From positions 25,798 to 33,675 of the forward strand of contig PLTW01000125.1 in the NCBI GenBank assembly GCA_003164655.1: a stretch of 7,878 bases of DNA. Reading direction: 5' to 3'. A model generated the notes under the pieces. It had not been told where the DNA came from and searched no databases. It worked only from the letters and a program-made list of their open reading frames with translations. Shown here piece after piece: positions 5,488 to 7,878 of this stretch (its first letter is position 1; each line of letters starts with the position of its first letter). Made by a program: the position numbers and the translations under genes. Origin of the DNA: Actinomycetota bacterium. GTDB lineage: Bacteria > Actinomycetota > Thermoleophilia > UBA2241.

Positions 5488-6978
5488 ATGGACGACCCAC
5501 CGCGACTGACCACCGAATCCGGCGCCCAGGTCGCCGACAACCAGCACTCGCAGACGGCCGGTCCCGGCGGTCCGCTCCTCTTACAGGACCAGCACCTGCT
5601 CGAGAAGCTGGCGCATTTCAACCGCGAGCGTATTCCGGAGCGCGTCGTGCACGCGCGCGGGTCGGGCGCCTACGGCCACTTCGAGGTCACCCAGGACGTC
5701 ACGCCCTACACCCGGGCTCGGTTCCTGAGCGAGATCGGCAAGACGACCGAGGTCTTCGCGCGGTTCTCCACGGTGGCCGGCAGCCGCGGCTCGGCGGACG
5801 CGGTGCGCGACCCGCGCGGTTTCGCCGTCAAGTTCTATACCGAGGACGGCAACTACGACCTGACCGGCAACGACACGCCGATCTTCTTCATCCGCGACCC
5901 GCTCAAGTTCCCCGACTTCATCCACTCCCAGAAGCCCGACCCGCACACCAATCGCCAGGAGCCCGACAACGTCTGGGATTTCTTCTCGCTGTCGCCCGAG
6001 GCGACCCACATGTTCACCTGGCTGTTCGGCGATCGCGGCATCCCGGCGAGCTACCGCCACATGAACGGCTACGGCTCACACGCCTTTCAATGGGTCAACG
6101 CCGCCGGCGAGCAGTTCTTCGTCAAATACCACTTCAAGACCGACCAGGGGATCGAGTGCCTCACCGCCGCCGAGGCCGCCAAGCTCGCCGGCGAGACTCC
6201 CGATTCGCACCAGATCGACTTGCACGAAGCGATCCACCGCCGCGAGTTCCCGAGCTGGACCCTCCGGGTGCAGATCATGCCGGCGGCCGCGGCCGGAACG
6301 TACCGACTGAACCCGTTCGACGTGACCAAGGTGTGGCCGCACGGCGACTACCCGCTGCGCGAGGTCGGCAGGCTGACGCTCGACCGCAACCCGGCCAGCT
6401 ACTTCGCCGACGTCGAGCAGGCCGCGTTCGACCCGGCCCATTTCGTGCCCGGCATCGGACCCTCGCCCGATAAGATGCTGCAGGGGCGCCTCTTCGCCTA
6501 CGGCGACGCCCACCGCTACCGTCTGGGCATCAACCACACTGCGCTGCCGGTCAACCGGCCGCACGCGGCCGCCGTGGCCAATTACGGCCGCGACGGGTTC
6601 ATGCGCAGCGACGACAACGCGGGACTCGCCAAGAACTACGAGCCCAACAGCTTCAACGGGCCGGTCGAGACGGGCGCGCCGCTCTACGGACCTCTGGCGC
6701 CGGACGGTCCGAGCGGCACCTACGAGTGGCAGGACCGCGACGGCGACGACTTCTCACAGGCCGGCGCGCTCTACCGCGTCATGGACGAGGCCGCCCGGGC
6801 ACGCCTGGTGGCCAACATCGCCGGCAGCCTCTCGCAGGTGAGCAAGGACGAGATCGTCGAGCGCTCGGTGGCGCACTTTCGAGCCGCCGATCCCGAGTAC
6901 GGCGAGCGCGTCGCCACGGCGGTGGCCGATCTGCGCCGGCAGTTCGCGGAGGCGGCGGCGAGCCGGCGGCGGTCATGA
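5488..6978 (+). CDS. Monofunctional haem catalase, small-subunit type (496 aa)
   Basis: Catalase breaks down hydrogen peroxide to water and oxygen in the cytoplasm, normally as a haem-containing tetramer. The distal histidine is His55 in VVHARGSGAYGHFEV, the distal asparagine Asn128 in GNDTPIFFIRD, and the haem-ligating tyrosine Tyr338 in RLFAYGDAHRYRLG, with the haem-contacting Arg334 just before it. The spacings between these residues match those of mammalian catalase (His75, Asn148, Tyr358). The length and the motif style fit the clade 3 small-subunit enzymes. A catalase-related immune-responsive region follows from about 420 to the end. The ATG at 5488 has a perfect AAGGAGG seven bases upstream. 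The 135 bases between the preceding terminator and the start should hold the promoter; I see no certain hexamers and no obvious FurA or OxyR site. It is probably an independent oxidative-stress gene, of the katA/katE general kind, but I cannot assign the symbol. Confidence 0.97.
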   Translation: MDDPPRLTTESGAQVADNQHSQTAGPGGPLLLQDQHLLEKLAHFNRERIPERVVHARGSGAYGHFEVTQDVTPYTRARFLSEIGKTTEVFARFSTVAGSRGSADAVRDPRGFAVKFYTEDGNYDLTGNDTPIFFIRDPLKFPDFIHSQKPDPHTNRQEPDNVWDFFSLSPEATHMFTWLFGDRGIPASYRHMNGYGSHAFQWVNAAGEQFFVKYHFKTDQGIECLTAAEAAKLAGETPDSHQIDLHEAIHRREFPSWTLRVQIMPAAAAGTYRLNPFDVTKVWPHGDYPLREVGRLTLDRNPASYFADVEQAAFDPAHFVPGIGPSPDKMLQGRLFAYGDAHRYRLGINHTALPVNRPHAAAVANYGRDGFMRSDDNAGLAKNYEPNSFNGPVETGAPLYGPLAPDGPSGTYEWQDRDGDDFSQAGALYRVMDEAARARLVANIAGSLSQVSKDEIVERSVAHFRAADPEYGERVATAVADLRRQFAEAAASRRRS

Positions 6979-7064
6979 GCGAGGCGCGGCGCCGGGTGGC
7001 GGCAGGCCGACGCGGCGCGGAACGTAGCCCGCACGTCAACCGCATGGAGTACGCCGCATGGTAG
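6975..7064 (+). CDS. Possible 29-codon ORF overlapping the catalase stop
   Basis: An ATG overlaps the catalase stop as ATGA (6975-6978) and opens 29 codons, arginine-rich at first and ending in HVNRMEYAAW. No ribosome site is obvious, though coupling from the catalase could supply ribosomes. The sequence resembles nothing I recognise. It is as likely to be chance in G/C-rich DNA as a real small protein. Confidence 0.2.
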   Translation: MSEARRRVAAGRRGAERSPHVNRMEYAAW

Positions 7065-7071
7065 GACGACC
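7060..7071 (+). repeat. 12-base repeat GGTAGGACGACC, copy 2, upstream of the DinB-like gene
   Basis: An exact copy of the element at 5441-5452, placed 48 bases before the GTG of the next gene. See the first copy for the reasoning. Its position in the 129-base gap after the catalase suggests the DinB-like gene may have its own promoter controlled like the catalase gene. Confidence 0.35.
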
Positions 7072-7107
7072 CCGCAGCTGACTGAACGCCGCCCCGAGGA
7101 GGACAAT

Positions 7108-7695
7108 GTGACCGAGCAAGAGGTGTTCATACTCGCCGACCAGGCGCTGCTGCACGTGGTCGAACAGATCAGGGACGATCAGTGGGACGCTGTGGTCCCC
7201 ACCGAGATGGCGCCGCGTCAGCCGGGCTCGACCCTCCGCCAGATCGTCAACTACCACGCCCAGGACGATGCCTGGGTGCCGGACGTGCTCGCCGGCAAGA
7301 CGATCGCGCAGGTCGGCGGCGCCCACGACGGCGATCTGCTAAGCGACGCGCCCAAGGCCGCGTTCGCGCGCCTGGCAGCGAGCGCGGTGGACGCCGCGCG
7401 CGGCTTCACCGACCTCGGCAGGACCGTGCACCTCTCATATGGCGACTATCCGGCGCGCGAGTACCTCAAGCACATCACCTACTTCCGCGGCAGCCGGGTG
7501 TACGACATCGCGCGGTTCATCGGCGCCGACACGACCATGCCCGCCGACCTCGTGCAGGGACTGTGGGACGTGCTCTCACCCCAGGCCGAAGAGTGGCGCA
7601 AGCTGGGTGTGTTCGGCCCCGCCGTGAAGGTCCCTGACGACGCGCCGCTGCAGAACCGCCTGCTGGCACTCATGGGGCGTGATCCGCAGCGCTGA
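7108..7695 (+). CDS. DinB-superfamily protein, TIGR03086/mycothiol-isomerase-like (195 aa)
   Basis: The protein has the shape of the DinB/YfiT four-helix fold as seen in the actinobacterial TIGR03086 and maleylpyruvate-isomerase-like proteins. Members are often thiol-dependent (mycothiol) transferases or are uncharacterised. Characteristic segments are STLRQIVNYHAQDDAWVPDVLAGKT (about 41-65) and the second helix motif RVYDIARFIGAD (130-141). It starts at the GTG at 7108, with GAGGAGG five bases upstream; an overlapping ATG at 7106 stops at once. In remembered family alignments the metal histidines fall at about residues 49 and 130, where this protein has tyrosine and arginine, although His50 is adjacent. 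It may have lost metal binding. The gene converges with a TfoX-like gene; 21 bases separate the two stops. Function is unknown. Confidence 0.75.
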   Translation: MTEQEVFILADQALLHVVEQIRDDQWDAVVPTEMAPRQPGSTLRQIVNYHAQDDAWVPDVLAGKTIAQVGGAHDGDLLSDAPKAAFARLAASAVDAARGFTDLGRTVHLSYGDYPAREYLKHITYFRGSRVYDIARFIGADTTMPADLVQGLWDVLSPQAEEWRKLGVFGPAVKVPDDAPLQNRLLALMGRDPQR

Positions 7696-7716
7696 ATGCG
7701 CGTCTCGGCATCCGTC

Positions 7717-7878
7717 TCAGGCGACGTTCCGGCGCGCCGCGAAGCCCAGCGCGTCCCGGGCCAGAGCCAGCCACTCCTCTTCCGACTCCGACGTCACCGT
7801 CAGCCACTCCTTCATGAGCCGGCCGCGGCCGGGATCGTAGCGCTCCCCCTCGCCGGCGGCGACGAGGGCATCGACCTG
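7717..7878 (-). CDS. C-terminal part of a TfoX N-terminal-domain-family protein (partial)
   Basis: The last 53 codons of a leftward gene whose start lies beyond the window. The end of the protein reads F/Y-D-P-G-R-G-R-L-M-K-E-W-L-T-V, then an acidic stretch, then EEWLALARDALGFAA. This matches the tail of TfoX/Sxy-type small proteins, where a G-R-P-M-K/R-E/G-W/Y-V-x-V strand is followed by a final helix ending in A-L-x-F. In enterics and Haemophilus, TfoX/Sxy is linked to competence, but most actinobacterial members are uncharacterised short proteins without that role shown. It is too short to date the family firmly, and the assignment is from the pattern. It converges with the DinB-like gene. 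No terminator is obvious in the 21-base gap. Confidence 0.6.
   Translation of the reverse strand, partial: QVDALVAAGEGERYDPGRGRLMKEWLTVTSESEEEWLALARDALGFAARRNVA

Noticed and set aside
5298..6473. Rightward open frame of 391 codons
   Set aside because: Runs through the terminator and out of frame through the catalase; composition is arginine-rich noise.
7019..7037. ECF-sigma-like promoter (GGAAC ... CGTC) before the DinB-like gene
   Set aside because: Only about ten bases separate the two elements, much shorter than the 16 or so needed.

Overview
The window reads as chromosomal DNA from a high-G+C Gram-positive bacterium, most likely an actinomycetote. The grounds are the strong G/C bias at third codon positions, GTG starts, G-rich Shine-Dalgarno sites and the protein families present. 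A soil lineage such as Thermoleophilia would fit, but that is only a guess. No tRNA, rRNA, CRISPR array, transposase or phage gene is visible.

Left part (1-2322), mostly leftward. An alpha/beta hydrolase (4-867) is followed by a gene-poor stretch (868-1213) holding a decayed fragment of a SnoaL-like cyclase gene between two G/C hairpins. Next comes a leftward pair: a four-helix membrane protein (1214-1621, visibly lower in G+C than the rest) downstream of a flavodoxin-like protein (1669-2151). Both are probably read from one strong promoter at 2255-2282. That promoter sits inside a cluster of palindromes shared with a divergent TetR-family regulator gene (2323-3063), so the simplest model is a TetR-controlled flavodoxin/membrane-protein module.

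Middle (3064-5352), rightward. A 52-codon gene (3082-3240) encodes a DUF1778 (TacA-type) antitoxin-like protein with no toxin gene beside it. A second TetR regulator (3324-3986) overlaps an MFS efflux permease (3983-5272) by four bases. Together they look like a self-regulated drug or metabolite efflux operon, with a 39-bp near-perfect dyad as operator and a 19-bp-stem terminator at the end.

Right part (5353-7878). A complete monofunctional haem catalase (5488-6978) with all its key residues is followed by a DinB-superfamily protein (7108-7695) whose usual metal-binding histidines seem to be missing. The two genes share a 12-base element at nearly the same distance upstream of their starts. 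The 3' end of a leftward TfoX-family gene (7717-7878) runs off the window.

Overall this is an accessory stress and efflux neighbourhood: two TetR circuits, a flavodoxin module, an exporter and a catalase. I do not see an unmistakable new system. The most interesting signals are the two operator regions, the flavodoxin/membrane-protein pair and the small or broken genes.
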